Part shown: positions 1 to 7,296 of the stretch, in pieces
Layout of the letters: each line of letters opens with the position of its first letter
Numbering within the stretch: the stretch's first letter is position 1
DNA from: Phycisphaerae bacterium
GTDB lineage: Bacteria; Planctomycetota; Phycisphaerae; WQYP01
Length of the DNA: 12,340 nucleotides
Reading direction: 5' to 3'
Assembly: GCA_013044065.1 (NCBI GenBank)
Contig: JABEVA010000024.1
Coordinates: 1 to 12,340, forward strand
Notes under the pieces: model-generated
The model's input: the letters and a program-made list of their open reading frames with translations, nothing else
The model's database searches: none
Told to the model about the DNA's origin: nothing
Program-made: the position numbers and the translations under genes

Positions 1-2
1 AA

Positions 3-824
3 CTTCGATCAAGATTACTGGTGCACTTTTTTCTGCTGCTGGCGGCGGTGGCTTATCTGGGGCCTTTTCTGTGGATGATCAGCACCAGTCTGAAAAAGGA
101 AAGTCAGGCCGTCCAGATGCCTCCGCAATGGATTCCCCACCCGCTGCAACCGCACAATTATGTCCGGGTCTTCAACTCGCCGGCGTTTGACATGTCCCTG
201 TATGCCCGCAACACGCTGATTATTGCGCTGTTGGCGGCGCTGGGCAGTGTCTTTTCTTCTTCACTGGTGGCGTACAGCCTGGCCAAGATGCAATGGCGGG
301 GCCGCAACGTCGTGTTCGGGATCGCGCTGGCTTCCATGATGATTCCCTTTCCGGTGCTGATGGTGCCGTTGTATCGCATTTTTCGGGAATTCGGCTGGAT
401 CGGGACCAATTTACCGCTGTGGGTTCCCGCATTTTTTGGGGTACCCTTCTTTATTTTTTTACTCCGCCAGTTCTACATGACCATACCCAAGGAGCTTTCC
501 GAAGCGGCGGTGATGGATGGCTGCACGCACTTTGGTATCTGGTGGCGCATCATGCTGCCGCTGACGCGCCCCGCCTTGGCGGTGGTGGGTTTATTTGCCT
601 TCATGGGGGCGTGGAATAATTTTCTCGGGCCGCTGGTGTATCTGACCCATCAAAGCACGTTCACGCTGCCGCTGGCCCTGCAATTTTATCAGAGCCGTTC
701 CGGCGGAACCACGTATAATCTACTCATGGCGGCATCGGTGATTGTCATCATGCCGATCCTGATTCTGTTTTTTCTGGCGCAAAAGACCTTTGTTCGCGGC
801 ATTGCCACCACGGGGTTAAAATAG
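3..824 (+). CDS. Carbohydrate ABC transporter permease, MalG type (5' end cut by window)
   Basis: Inner-membrane permease subunit of a binding-protein-dependent sugar importer. It would pair with a MalF-type permease, a solute-binding protein and a MalK-type ATPase, none of which lie in the window. Visible family marks are the N-terminal helix ending in PFLWMISTSLK, several hydrophobic segments, and the cytoplasmic EAA loop that docks on the ATPase (EAAVMDG about 161-167 residues after the GTG at 21, then IMLPLTRPAL). The C-terminus ends in the usual FVRGIATTGLK style. A GTG at 21 could start it, but the frame is open to the left edge, there is no Shine-Dalgarno before 21, and family members normally have about 10-15 more residues before PFLWM, so I treat it as 5'-partial. 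The substrate cannot be told. Confidence 0.93.
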   Translation, partial: LRSRLLVHFFLLLAAVAYLGPFLWMISTSLKKESQAVQMPPQWIPHPLQPHNYVRVFNSPAFDMSLYARNTLIIALLAALGSVFSSSLVAYSLAKMQWRGRNVVFGIALASMMIPFPVLMVPLYRIFREFGWIGTNLPLWVPAFFGVPFFIFLLRQFYMTIPKELSEAAVMDGCTHFGIWWRIMLPLTRPALAVVGLFAFMGAWNNFLGPLVYLTHQSTFTLPLALQFYQSRSGGTTYNLLMAASVIVIMPILILFFLAQKTFVRGIATTGLK

Positions 825-847
825 CCCATCATGAAGGAGACCGCTGC

Positions 848-1819
848 ATGTTAAACCACACGGCCGCCCGGCCCATTGCCATTGAACTGGCGGAATCGCT
901 GCCGACGTTGGTGCCGGCGCACTGGTTGCCGCGGCGGGTGCGTTGGGGAGGAATTGCCATCGGAGCTTTAATGGTGGCGTTTTGTTTGGCGGTGATGTGG
1001 TGGGGCGATGGCCGGTATGCGGCGGTACCGCCCGCTTCGCAAAATCTGGTCTTCTATCGGGCCGGCCTTTTTTTGATTCATAGTCTGGCCCTGGTTTTTG
1101 GGCTCATGGGCCTGGCTGTGGCGGCGGTATCGGCCAGCGCTGCGGGTAAAAAAAGGGGGATGGCCCTGGCGGTTCTGGGTTTGGCCGGGATGATTTTGTG
1201 CGTCGCCTTGCGCCATCTGGTGGTGGATTTCTTTTTGCCCTGGTACGAACTCAAGCGGTTGGTGGTGTATCTTCCTCCGGCGCTGCTGTGGATATTGAAT
1301 CAACATCGACCATGGCCCGGTCAGGCCCGTCAGTTTGGCTTGTTAAGAGCCTTGGCTGCCGGAATGGCCATGGCCCTTGCGGCTCCGGCGTTGATCATAC
1401 GTGCGGAAGGCTTGCTCAATACCTGGCGGTTGCCGCACTTATATGCCACCAGCCATCACGGCCTGATCGGGCTGAGAATTCTGCTGATCGCATCGCTGGT
1501 GGCTGGTGCCGCCATCGCGGCAATGGCGGGCATGGCGATGACCGATGAATGGCGGGGGGGCGCTGGCCATGTGCGGCGCTGGACCAACTGGTGCTTTGTG
1601 GTTTTGATTGTTGCGGTGCTGGTGGGTGTCGCGGCGCGGACGCTTTATTTCGACGATCGGCAACTCGACGATCTGCTGACGCGTTGGATTTTCACGGCAT
1701 GTTGGTTGTTGCTGGCTTTAGGTGGCGCGGAATGGGCCTCCACGGTGTGGAGTCAGCCGAGGTCGGCGGTGGCCTTTAGCCCGCCCCTGGATTCGGCGGA
1801 GGTGGTGCATGGTTCATGA
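848..1819 (+). CDS. Unrecognised integral membrane protein, about 8 helices
   Basis: I do not recognise a family. The 323-residue product has a short hydrophilic N-terminus (about 30 residues) followed by roughly eight hydrophobic segments, near residues 34-52, 67-94, 104-122, 133-148, 166-184, 204-228, 248-266 and 281-297. No catalytic motif is evident. A conserved-looking HHGLIGLR stretch sits before helix 6. The start is supported by AAGGAG at 834-839, eight bases before ATG. It follows the ABC permease by 23 bases and overlaps the next gene by 11 bases, so the three are probably co-transcribed. The overlap suggests coupling with the glycosyltransferase, perhaps as a membrane partner; that is inference. 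A run of seven G (1554-1560) lies inside the frame. Confidence 0.8.
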   Translation: MLNHTAARPIAIELAESLPTLVPAHWLPRRVRWGGIAIGALMVAFCLAVMWWGDGRYAAVPPASQNLVFYRAGLFLIHSLALVFGLMGLAVAAVSASAAGKKRGMALAVLGLAGMILCVALRHLVVDFFLPWYELKRLVVYLPPALLWILNQHRPWPGQARQFGLLRALAAGMAMALAAPALIIRAEGLLNTWRLPHLYATSHHGLIGLRILLIASLVAGAAIAAMAGMAMTDEWRGGAGHVRRWTNWCFVVLIVAVLVGVAARTLYFDDRQLDDLLTRWIFTACWLLLALGGAEWASTVWSQPRSAVAFSPPLDSAEVVHGS

Positions 1820-3386
1820 AACGAAAGCCAACCGGGTAATCAATCTCGGCCCGACGTCACCCACCGTGCCCTGGAGCAATCCTACGTACCAACTTATTGA
1901 CCGTTGGACCGTGGTATTGCTGGTGGCGGCGGTGTCGTGGCGGCTGATCCGCTTTGCCCTCAAGATGCCCATGTGGGGCGATGAAGCCATGCTGGATCTG
2001 AACATGATGGATCGGACTCTGGGCGGCATGCTGCGTCCGCTGGGTTTCGGCCAGGTGGCTCCGCCGCTGTTTTTGCTTGGCGAATGGTTGATGCAGCACA
2101 ATCTGGGAAATTCAGAATATGTATTGCGGCTTTTGCCGCTGCTGGCGGGTATCGCCTCGTGCTTTATTTTCTGGCGTTGGAGTCGGCTGCTTTTAAGTCC
2201 GTTGGGTACGCTGGTTGCGGTGGGCTTTTTTGCCTTGGGTTATTATCCCGTTCGGCATTGTGTGGAAGTCAAACCTTACGCCTTCGATGAGCTGGCGGCC
2301 TTGGCGCTGTATTTCCTGGGTACCGCGTGGATACTACAACCGCAGCGCACGGGCTACCTCTGGGCGGCGGCGGTCATCACGCCGCTACTTCTTGGATTTT
2401 CCTATCCGAGCGTGTTTGTCGCGGGCGGCTTGTGTGCGGCAGTGGCGGTGGAATTGCTGAAAAATCGCCGTTGGGCCAACTTTGTTGCCGGTGCTCTGCT
2501 GGCCGTGGCTACGGTGGGGGGCTTTCTGCTGGTGCTGAAACTCGCCGGGGCGGGTCAATACCAGCGCACCGGGGCAACCATGCGCGTGTATTGGCATCAT
2601 TCATTCCCCCCCGCCAATCCACTGCATTTTTTGATCTGGCTGATCCGCATTCATACCGGCAATCTCTTTGCCTACCCGGTGGGAGGAAAACGGGGCGGGA
2701 GTACGGTCACGTTTCTGGTGTTTCTGGTCGGTCTGGCGGTCTTTATCCGGTATCGCAGAAAGCTGCTGGTGCTGCTGTCGGCACCCTTTGCGCTTACATT
2801 TATCGCGGCTCTGCTGCGTCGCTATCCGTACGGCGGTAGTGCCCGCGTGGCCCAGCATCTGGCCCCTGTTATCTGTCTTCTGGCGGGTGCGGGAATTGCC
2901 TGGCTGGTGGAAAAATTCCTGTTGCTTGAATCTCAACATCGGCTGGCCGCGTACATTGCCGGTGGTTTACTCCTTGCGGTGGCCGTTATTGGGGCGCTAC
3001 GGGACGTTTTGCACCCCTATAAGACACCCGCCGACGAAAAGGCCCGCAGCATCGTGGTGCATGTTCTCCAGCAAGCCAAAACTGCCGGCGGACTGGTGGT
3101 GCTGCAACCGATGAACACGGTGCCGGTGAATTTTCAGTTGTATTTGCGCTGGTACGGTCGCCATATCATCTGGAATGGCGCTGGGACGACGAATTGGGTC
3201 AGCGGCACCGGCAAGCGCCGCGTGGTGCTGAATTTTGACGGTCACTTTTCGCCGTCGCGGTTGTTGGCCAGGGTGGCTCCGGATGGTTCGTGGCAACTGG
3301 CTGGCCGAAAAACCTGGCATGTGCAAATCGGACCCATCCAGTACGGCCCGACTTTTTGCCAAGTGATTGACCTGCGCCGGCGCTAG
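1809..3386 (+). CDS. GT-C glycosyltransferase, PMT/ArnT (GT39/GT83)-like
   Basis: Polytopic membrane glycosyltransferase expected to use a lipid-phosphate-linked sugar donor and act on the periplasmic face. The first helix (about residues 33-50) is followed by the PMWGDEAM loop, where D58-E59 match the acidic catalytic pair of PMT/ArnT-type enzymes. Downstream come a PPLFLLGEWL segment and a VRHCVEVKPYAFDEL segment resembling the (E)xRPYA stretch of this family. About nine to ten further helices and a C-terminal soluble part of about 120 residues follow. I choose ATG at 1809 (525 residues) over the longer open frame from 1722, because GGAGG at 1798-1802 sits six bases upstream and the extension only shadows the preceding gene. 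The acceptor (protein, lipid A or other glycan) is unknown. Confidence 0.82.
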   Translation: MVHETKANRVINLGPTSPTVPWSNPTYQLIDRWTVVLLVAAVSWRLIRFALKMPMWGDEAMLDLNMMDRTLGGMLRPLGFGQVAPPLFLLGEWLMQHNLGNSEYVLRLLPLLAGIASCFIFWRWSRLLLSPLGTLVAVGFFALGYYPVRHCVEVKPYAFDELAALALYFLGTAWILQPQRTGYLWAAAVITPLLLGFSYPSVFVAGGLCAAVAVELLKNRRWANFVAGALLAVATVGGFLLVLKLAGAGQYQRTGATMRVYWHHSFPPANPLHFLIWLIRIHTGNLFAYPVGGKRGGSTVTFLVFLVGLAVFIRYRRKLLVLLSAPFALTFIAALLRRYPYGGSARVAQHLAPVICLLAGAGIAWLVEKFLLLESQHRLAAYIAGGLLLAVAVIGALRDVLHPYKTPADEKARSIVVHVLQQAKTAGGLVVLQPMNTVPVNFQLYLRWYGRHIIWNGAGTTNWVSGTGKRRVVLNFDGHFSPSRLLARVAPDGSWQLAGRKTWHVQIGPIQYGPTFCQVIDLRRR

Positions 3387-3432
3387 AAGCTGGTCGGTGA
3401 TTGCGCGCAAGGGGGTAGCTGTGCCCGAGGCC

Positions 3433-4224
3433 CTAATGGTGGCCGCTTAAAAACCCCAACCCCACCGCCATTAAGTCGTAAGCGGTGTGGGTACATACAT
3501 CAATGCCGAAACCGCGGAAGATGTAAATGGCTGCCAGGTAAACACCCGCCAATGTGCGAAAGATGAAAGTGCCCCAACTTGGCTGTTCGGCACCGAGATA
3601 ATGGTAGAGTGAAAACAGGACCGCGCTGGTAAGAATAATGACGGGAATCGCCACCGCTTTCGACCATCCCAATAAATCCAGCAGGAAGAAATCGAGGACG
3701 GCAATGAGGATCAGGCGAAAAACCAGTTCCTCATAGACGCCCGCCCCCACGGCCAGCACCACTTGAGTTTGCCATGGGAAGGAGGACATCGTTACCGCCC
3801 TGGATTGCAGGCTCGCCAGAGGAGCGCCGGAGGAAGCCAGCAAACCGAAGATTAAAATAGGGATGGCCCAGAGGGTGCTTTCGGCATACATGGCCAGCCA
3901 GAGTTTGGGTTCCAGCGTCCATTTGTCCTTGCGGAAAAAGTGTGAGCCCAGCAGACACGCAACCACCAGGGCCAAGGGCATGTAAAGGCCAATATGGCCG
4001 AAAAGTCTCTGGGCCAATTCCAGCATTTTGGCAAACGCGATCACATTGGGGGTGTCGCCATGTCCGGGCGTCCAGGGATGCAACATGCTGCCGATCTGAT
4101 AAATGGCCAGCAGCGGCAATATCACCAAAAGACATTGCAGCGGCCGATGGGTACGATCGAAATAGGAATCGCCATAGCCGATATCAAGCCAGGAAGAATC
4201 TGTTTTTGCGTGTCGTGCGGTCAT
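3433..4224 (-). CDS. CPBP family intramembrane metalloprotease
   Basis: Membrane-embedded protease of the CPBP (CAAX protease and bacteriocin-processing, 'Abi') family. The 263-residue product has about seven hydrophobic segments and the three expected motifs in order: EELVFR (EExxxR) in GAGVYEELVFRLIL, FSLYH (FxxxH) in AVLFSLYHYLG, and HTAYDL (HxxxD/N) near the C-terminus. These supply the glutamates and histidines of the active site. The start at 4224 opens with MTARHAK; the upstream Shine-Dalgarno is poor (GGGG about 5 bases before). It converges with the glycosyltransferase (46 bases between stops) and diverges from leuD. Family members process prenylated or peptide substrates or confer bacteriocin immunity; the substrate here is unknown and no bacteriocin genes are adjacent. 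Confidence 0.9.
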   Translation of the reverse strand: MTARHAKTDSSWLDIGYGDSYFDRTHRPLQCLLVILPLLAIYQIGSMLHPWTPGHGDTPNVIAFAKMLELAQRLFGHIGLYMPLALVVACLLGSHFFRKDKWTLEPKLWLAMYAESTLWAIPILIFGLLASSGAPLASLQSRAVTMSSFPWQTQVVLAVGAGVYEELVFRLILIAVLDFFLLDLLGWSKAVAIPVIILTSAVLFSLYHYLGAEQPSWGTFIFRTLAGVYLAAIYIFRGFGIDVCTHTAYDLMAVGLGFLSGHH

Positions 4225-4379
4225 GAAGCCCCATTTCCAAGCCGGGCCATCTTATACGCACCGGCCGGTTCCGTCATCTGCGCGAACCACTGCCGCAAGG
4301 GCAAAATACCGGCCTGCCAAGCCTGCGGTAATACCGGGGCTGTCGGCAGGAGCCACATTTATTCCATTGCGTGCGCCGC

Positions 4380-4408
4380 TTGTCGGTTGGCCTGGATTGG
4401 CCTAGAAT
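4380..4408 (+). promoter_or_regulatory. Candidate sigma-70 promoter for leuD-purD
   Basis: TTGTCG at 4380-4385 and TAGAAT at 4403-4408 are separated by exactly 17 bases (4 of 6 and 5 of 6 matches to the consensus). Transcription would begin near 4415 and give a leader of about 120 bases before leuD. The repeat TTGGCCT occurs twice, 10 bases apart, inside the spacer and running into the -10, where a regulator or repressor could bind one helical turn apart. Confidence 0.42.
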
Positions 4409-4410
4409 TC

Positions 4411-4464
4411 ATGGCGACCCGCGGAGTGAGAGGGTCCAACGGCCGGCGATCCGCGGATGGCGAC
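4411..4464 (+). repeat. Repeat pair in the leuD leader
   Basis: ATGGCGAC occurs at 4411-4418 and 4457-4464. Between them are inverted arms CCGCGGA (4419-4425) and TCCGCGG (4450-4456), separated by 24 bases. ATCCGCGGAT (4449-4458) is itself a perfect 10-base palindrome. In RNA the arms could close a stem about 35 bases after the putative start site. This could be a leader structure or an operator; neither is shown. Confidence 0.4.
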
Positions 4465-4535
4465 TATCGGCCCGGCTGTTGGATACGGGCTACGGAACGG
4501 CAATTGTAGGCAGCACATTGGTCAAGGAAACTGCA

Positions 4536-5099
4536 ATGAACAACATAATTCGCGGAAAGGCATTCGTGCTTGGCGACAACATCGACACCGATCAGATCAT
4601 TCCGGCCAAGTTCTTAAGCTACAATCCCTCGGATCTGGCGGAACGCAAGTATTTTGGCATGTATGCCATGGATGGTGTGCCTGCGGGGCAAAGCGGTCTG
4701 CCTGATGGAAATTTGCGTTTCGTAAAACCCAACGCTTTTAAAAGTGAATACAACATTGTCATCGGCGGCAAAAACTTCGGCTGCGGCAGTTCACGCGAAC
4801 ATGCTCCACTGGCCATTGCCGAAGCCGGTGTCCGGGTGGTGGTGGCCGAATTTTACGCCCGCATCTTCTTCCGCAACTGCGTCAACGGCGGCTATCTGGT
4901 TCCATGCGAAGCCACCGAACGTCTCGTGGGCCAAATTCATACCGGCGATGAAATGATTGTTGATCTGGGGCAATCCTTGCTCACCAACATCACGCGTAAG
5001 CGCACGCATGCGCTGAAACCGCTCGGCGATGTTGCGCCCATTATTGAAGCGGGCGGCGTGTTTGAATACGCCCGCGCTGCCGGAATGGTAAAAAAATGA
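4536..5099 (+). CDS. leuD: 3-isopropylmalate dehydratase small subunit
   Basis: Small (swivel-domain) subunit of isopropylmalate isomerase, which with LeuC converts 2- to 3-isopropylmalate in leucine synthesis. The 187-residue product shows NIDTDQIIP at residues 15-23, GGKNFGCGSSREHAP at 77-91 and AEFYARIFFRNCVNGGYL just after, all hallmarks of LeuD. Length and motif style match the bacterial/plastid-type small subunits, although homoaconitase or other aconitase-family small subunits are close relatives. I start at ATG 4536, where AAGGA (4524-4528) lies seven bases upstream and the protein begins with MNNIIRGKAFVLG; the open frame back to 4371 is not needed. leuC is not in the window. purD follows 36 bases later. 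Confidence 0.95.
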   Translation: MNNIIRGKAFVLGDNIDTDQIIPAKFLSYNPSDLAERKYFGMYAMDGVPAGQSGLPDGNLRFVKPNAFKSEYNIVIGGKNFGCGSSREHAPLAIAEAGVRVVVAEFYARIFFRNCVNGGYLVPCEATERLVGQIHTGDEMIVDLGQSLLTNITRKRTHALKPLGDVAPIIEAGGVFEYARAAGMVKK

Positions 5100-5135
5100 C
5101 CGCCGCACCGCGGCCCAACAACGCGCCAGGATCGT

Positions 5136-6413
5136 ATGAAAATTTTGCTTATTGGTTCCGGCGGTCGCGAACACGCCATGGCCTGGAAAATAAAATCGAG
5201 TTCCCTGTGTGATCGATTATTTATTGCTCCCGGCAATCCCGGCATGGCCGAGCTGGGCGAGCTTGTACCGATCAAAGCGGATGATATTGCCGCGATCACG
5301 GCCTTTGCCCTGAACAATCACATTGAGCTGGTGGCGGTTGGTCCGGAAGATCCTTTGGCTCTGGGTCTGGTAGACGCGTTGGCGGGGAAAAAGATCCGGG
5401 CGTTTGGGCCTTCCAAAGCCGGTGCCACACTGGAAGCGGACAAGGCGTTCTCCAAAAAGATAATGCGTGAAGCGGGTATTCCCGCGGCGGAAGGAAAAGC
5501 TTTCAACCGGCTGCAGGATGCCATGGCTTTTGTGGAAAGCCGCAACGAACCGTTGGTGGTGAAGGCGGCCGGTTTGGCCCGGGGCAAAGGTGTGGTGGTG
5601 TGCCGAGATCCGGTGGAAGCGCTGGATGCGGTGCGCAATATCATGGAGAAAAAGGTCTTTGGTACTGCTGGTAATACGGTGGTGATTGAAGAACGCCTGG
5701 ATGGGCCGGAAGTATCGTTGCTGGCGTTTATCGACGGCCACCATGCCTATATCATGGAAGCGGCGCAGGATCATAAGCGTATTGGCGACGGTGATACCGG
5801 GCCTAATACCGGTGGCATGGGGGCATTTAGTCCAGCCCCGCTGCTGACCGATGAAGTGCTGGCCAAAGTTCAGCGTGAGATTTTGGTGCCGCTGCTGGAC
5901 ATTCTTCATCGCTACGAGATTGATTACCGCGGCGTGCTGTACACAGGCTTGATGCTGACCGCCGGCGGCCCCAAGACGTTGGAATTTAATTGCCGCTTTG
6001 GTGATCCGGAAACCCAGCCGTTGCTGATGCGGCTGCGCAGCGACCTGGTGGTGGTGATGCTGGCCTGCCTGGATCGCAAACTCGATACTATTACCCTCGA
6101 TTGGGACCCCCGTCCCGCGGTTTGCGTGGTGCTGGCCAGCGACGGTTATGGCTGGAAACCGGACGATCAGGTGGTGAAGGGCGTGGCGATCAGCGGGCTA
6201 AGCGCTGCCGCCCGGTTGGCCGACGTGCGCATCTTCCACGGCGCAACGACCATGAAGGATGGGCAACTGGTAACCAGCGGCGGCCGTGTTCTAGGGGTGT
6301 GCGCGCTTGGCGACAATCTTGCTGCGGCGCGCAAGACCGTGTATGGCGCGATCCAACAGATTCATTTTCCGGGGATGCAGTACCGCGGAGATATCGGAGC
6401 CGGTGCCGCTTGA
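5136..6413 (+). CDS. purD: Phosphoribosylamine--glycine ligase (GAR synthetase)
   Basis: ATP-grasp enzyme joining 5-phosphoribosylamine and glycine, step two of purine synthesis, in the cytosol. The 425-residue length is typical. The N-domain opens with MKILLIGSGGREHAMAW. Next come GPEDPLALGLVD, the FGPSKAGATLEADKAFSK segment, the ATP-grasp stretch LVVKAAGLARGKGVVV, then NTGGMGAFSPAP (residues 224-235) and the metal-binding LEFNCRFGDPETQPL. The C-domain contains FHGATTMKDGQLVTSGGRVLGV. A modest AGGA lies four bases before ATG. It lies 36 bases after leuD and is probably co-transcribed. The pairing is metabolically odd, but both genes are intact. Confidence 0.98.
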   Translation: MKILLIGSGGREHAMAWKIKSSSLCDRLFIAPGNPGMAELGELVPIKADDIAAITAFALNNHIELVAVGPEDPLALGLVDALAGKKIRAFGPSKAGATLEADKAFSKKIMREAGIPAAEGKAFNRLQDAMAFVESRNEPLVVKAAGLARGKGVVVCRDPVEALDAVRNIMEKKVFGTAGNTVVIEERLDGPEVSLLAFIDGHHAYIMEAAQDHKRIGDGDTGPNTGGMGAFSPAPLLTDEVLAKVQREILVPLLDILHRYEIDYRGVLYTGLMLTAGGPKTLEFNCRFGDPETQPLLMRLRSDLVVVMLACLDRKLDTITLDWDPRPAVCVVLASDGYGWKPDDQVVKGVAISGLSAAARLADVRIFHGATTMKDGQLVTSGGRVLGVCALGDNLAAARKTVYGAIQQIHFPGMQYRGDIGAGAA

Positions 6414-6549
6414 GCACAGGTGGCTCGTTGGGGAAGCCAGACGCCTCGCCACGCTTTCACGGGTTGATGAAGGACTGCGTCCAAGCCGCGTCAACAGAGC
6501 GCTTGGTGGTCGCAGGGGCGGATGCGAAGATCAAGAGATCAGCGATAGG

Positions 6550-6990
6550 TTAATTGTTGGGCAGGGCGGTCCAGGCGAGTTTGAGCCATTTTTGAGGGAT
6601 GCGCTCTTTACAATTGGGGTCCGGAAGGGTTTCAACAAATTCCGCACCGGCGCGGAACCCGTCGTCGCCGATATTGCGGCAAAAGCAAATTCTGCATAGC
6701 ACCAACATGCCACCGCCTTCGCGGAACTGCAAAGGTGCAACCACCAATTCGCCTCGGGCCAATTGTCGGCGGGTGACAAACCCCAAGCCTTTGAGCGAAA
6801 CGTCTTCACTGCGAATCTTGAATGCGGCGGCCTTGGAATAGTCTGGCCGGGGCAGGCGCTTGATCCACATGTATTGACGAACCGGTCGTCGGCGATGGCG
6901 TCGTCCGAAAGCCGCACCATCATCCTTGAGTTCACTGAGAATGGAGACGATTTGCTTTCGTTCGGCCTGGGTTAATGACGTTGTGCTCAC
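6550..6990 (-). CDS. PilZ domain protein (c-di-GMP receptor)
   Basis: A 146-residue stand-alone PilZ protein. An N-terminal helix (about residues 8-23) leads to the arginine patch RRHRRRPVR, where R34-xxx-R38 matches RxxxR, and then to D63-V-S-L-K-G68, matching (D/N)xSxxG. Together these are the c-di-GMP binding signature. The barrel continues with GLGFVTRRQL and ends near GAEFVETLPDP. It is expected to sense c-di-GMP in the cytosol and act on an unidentified partner. The start is GTG at 6990, with GGAG seven bases upstream (6998-7001 on the plus strand). Residues 99-104 carry a C-x-x-C-x-C cluster, unusual in this fold. It converges on purD (136 bases between stops) and diverges from lpxB. 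Confidence 0.8.
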   Translation of the reverse strand: MSTTSLTQAERKQIVSILSELKDDGAAFGRRHRRRPVRQYMWIKRLPRPDYSKAAAFKIRSEDVSLKGLGFVTRRQLARGELVVAPLQFREGGGMLVLCRICFCRNIGDDGFRAGAEFVETLPDPNCKERIPQKWLKLAWTALPNN

Positions 6991-7296
6991 CGCACTACTC
7001 CAAGGATCACAAAATTACCGCACAGAGCTTTATCGAGTTCGGTCGGGCCAAAAGTTTACAAAAATACGATAATATTTCGCAAGAGTTCGCCATGCCATTT
7101 AACCGCTCCGTCGAACGTCCAATAATACGTTCGTTATTGTTGGTTCGAACCAATATGGCCTCGCCAACGCTATTTATCGGCCATAAAGGGGTAGCCACTT
7201 GAGTTTGCGGCGGCTTGGACGGCGATTGAAGGGCAAAGAATGTGGGCCAGGGGCGGGGGCAGATTTCAGTGCTTGCGGCAGCCAGCCGTTGGCTTA
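6991..7296. other. Intergenic region upstream of pilZ, with GTTCG/CGAAC sites
   Basis: No convincing gene is seen here. The part at 7010-7180 is clearly richer in A and T than its surroundings and carries five GTTCG or CGAAC words and two inverted repeats (annotated separately). The rest, 7180-7290, is GC-rich and featureless to my eye. Small open frames on both strands have no Shine-Dalgarno and no recognisable protein. Confidence 0.5.
7112..7153. promoter_or_regulatory. Adjacent palindromes, possible operator
   Basis: CGAACGT (7112-7118) and ACGTTCG (7127-7133) form a 7-bp inverted repeat with an 8-base spacer. TTGGTTCGAACCAA (7140-7153) is a perfect 14-bp palindrome immediately after. Two more GTTCG words lie at about 7036 and 7085. 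The CGAAC...GTTCG half-sites recall Gram-positive type LexA boxes, but the spacing (8 rather than 4) does not fit, so the binding protein is unknown. The position is within the divergent pilZ/lpxB control region, about 120-160 bases upstream of pilZ. Confidence 0.4.

Larger units (their letters stand above)
4225..4535. other. Divergent intergenic region, CPBP protease / leuD
   Basis: A 311-base region upstream of both neighbours. On the + strand it holds a candidate sigma-70 promoter (4380-4408), a 10-bp-phased direct repeat TTGGCCT (4387-4393 and 4397-4403), and a palindrome-rich leader ahead of leuD. On the - strand CTTATA at 4251-4256 (TATAAG on the minus strand) could be a -10 for the protease, with a weak ATGACG -35 only 15 bases away. 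A cysteine-rich + frame (4210-4509) runs through it and is discussed as a finding. I see no RNA gene. Confidence 0.5.

Noticed and set aside
1722..1808. 29-codon N-terminal extension of the glycosyltransferase
   Set aside because: It is a shadow of the upstream membrane protein gene. GGAGG six bases before ATG 1809 and a normal N-terminus support the shorter form.
3387..3432. Bidirectional terminator between the glycosyltransferase and CPBP genes
   Set aside because: Only a 4-bp GGCC self-complementary pair and short AGCT repeats are visible, with no T or A tract in the right place.
4221..4358. 45-codon minus-strand frame ending with an ATGA overlap on the CPBP start
   Set aside because: The overlap geometry is attractive, but the peptide has no recognisable features, a weak GGA site, and it covers the putative protease promoter. 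I treat it as chance.
4371..4535. 55-codon extension of leuD
   Set aside because: The added residues do not resemble LeuD and overlap the likely promoter; ATG 4536 has a good Shine-Dalgarno.
6414..6549. Gene or terminator after purD
   Set aside because: Only weak stems (TGGCT/AGCCA at 6421-6439) and no T tract; the open frames there are shadows with poor composition.
7140..7153. TTGGTTCGAACCAA as a tRNA T-arm
   Set aside because: The T-loop would need a 7-base loop with a 5-bp stem; the second stem pair fails, and no acceptor, D or anticodon arm surrounds it.
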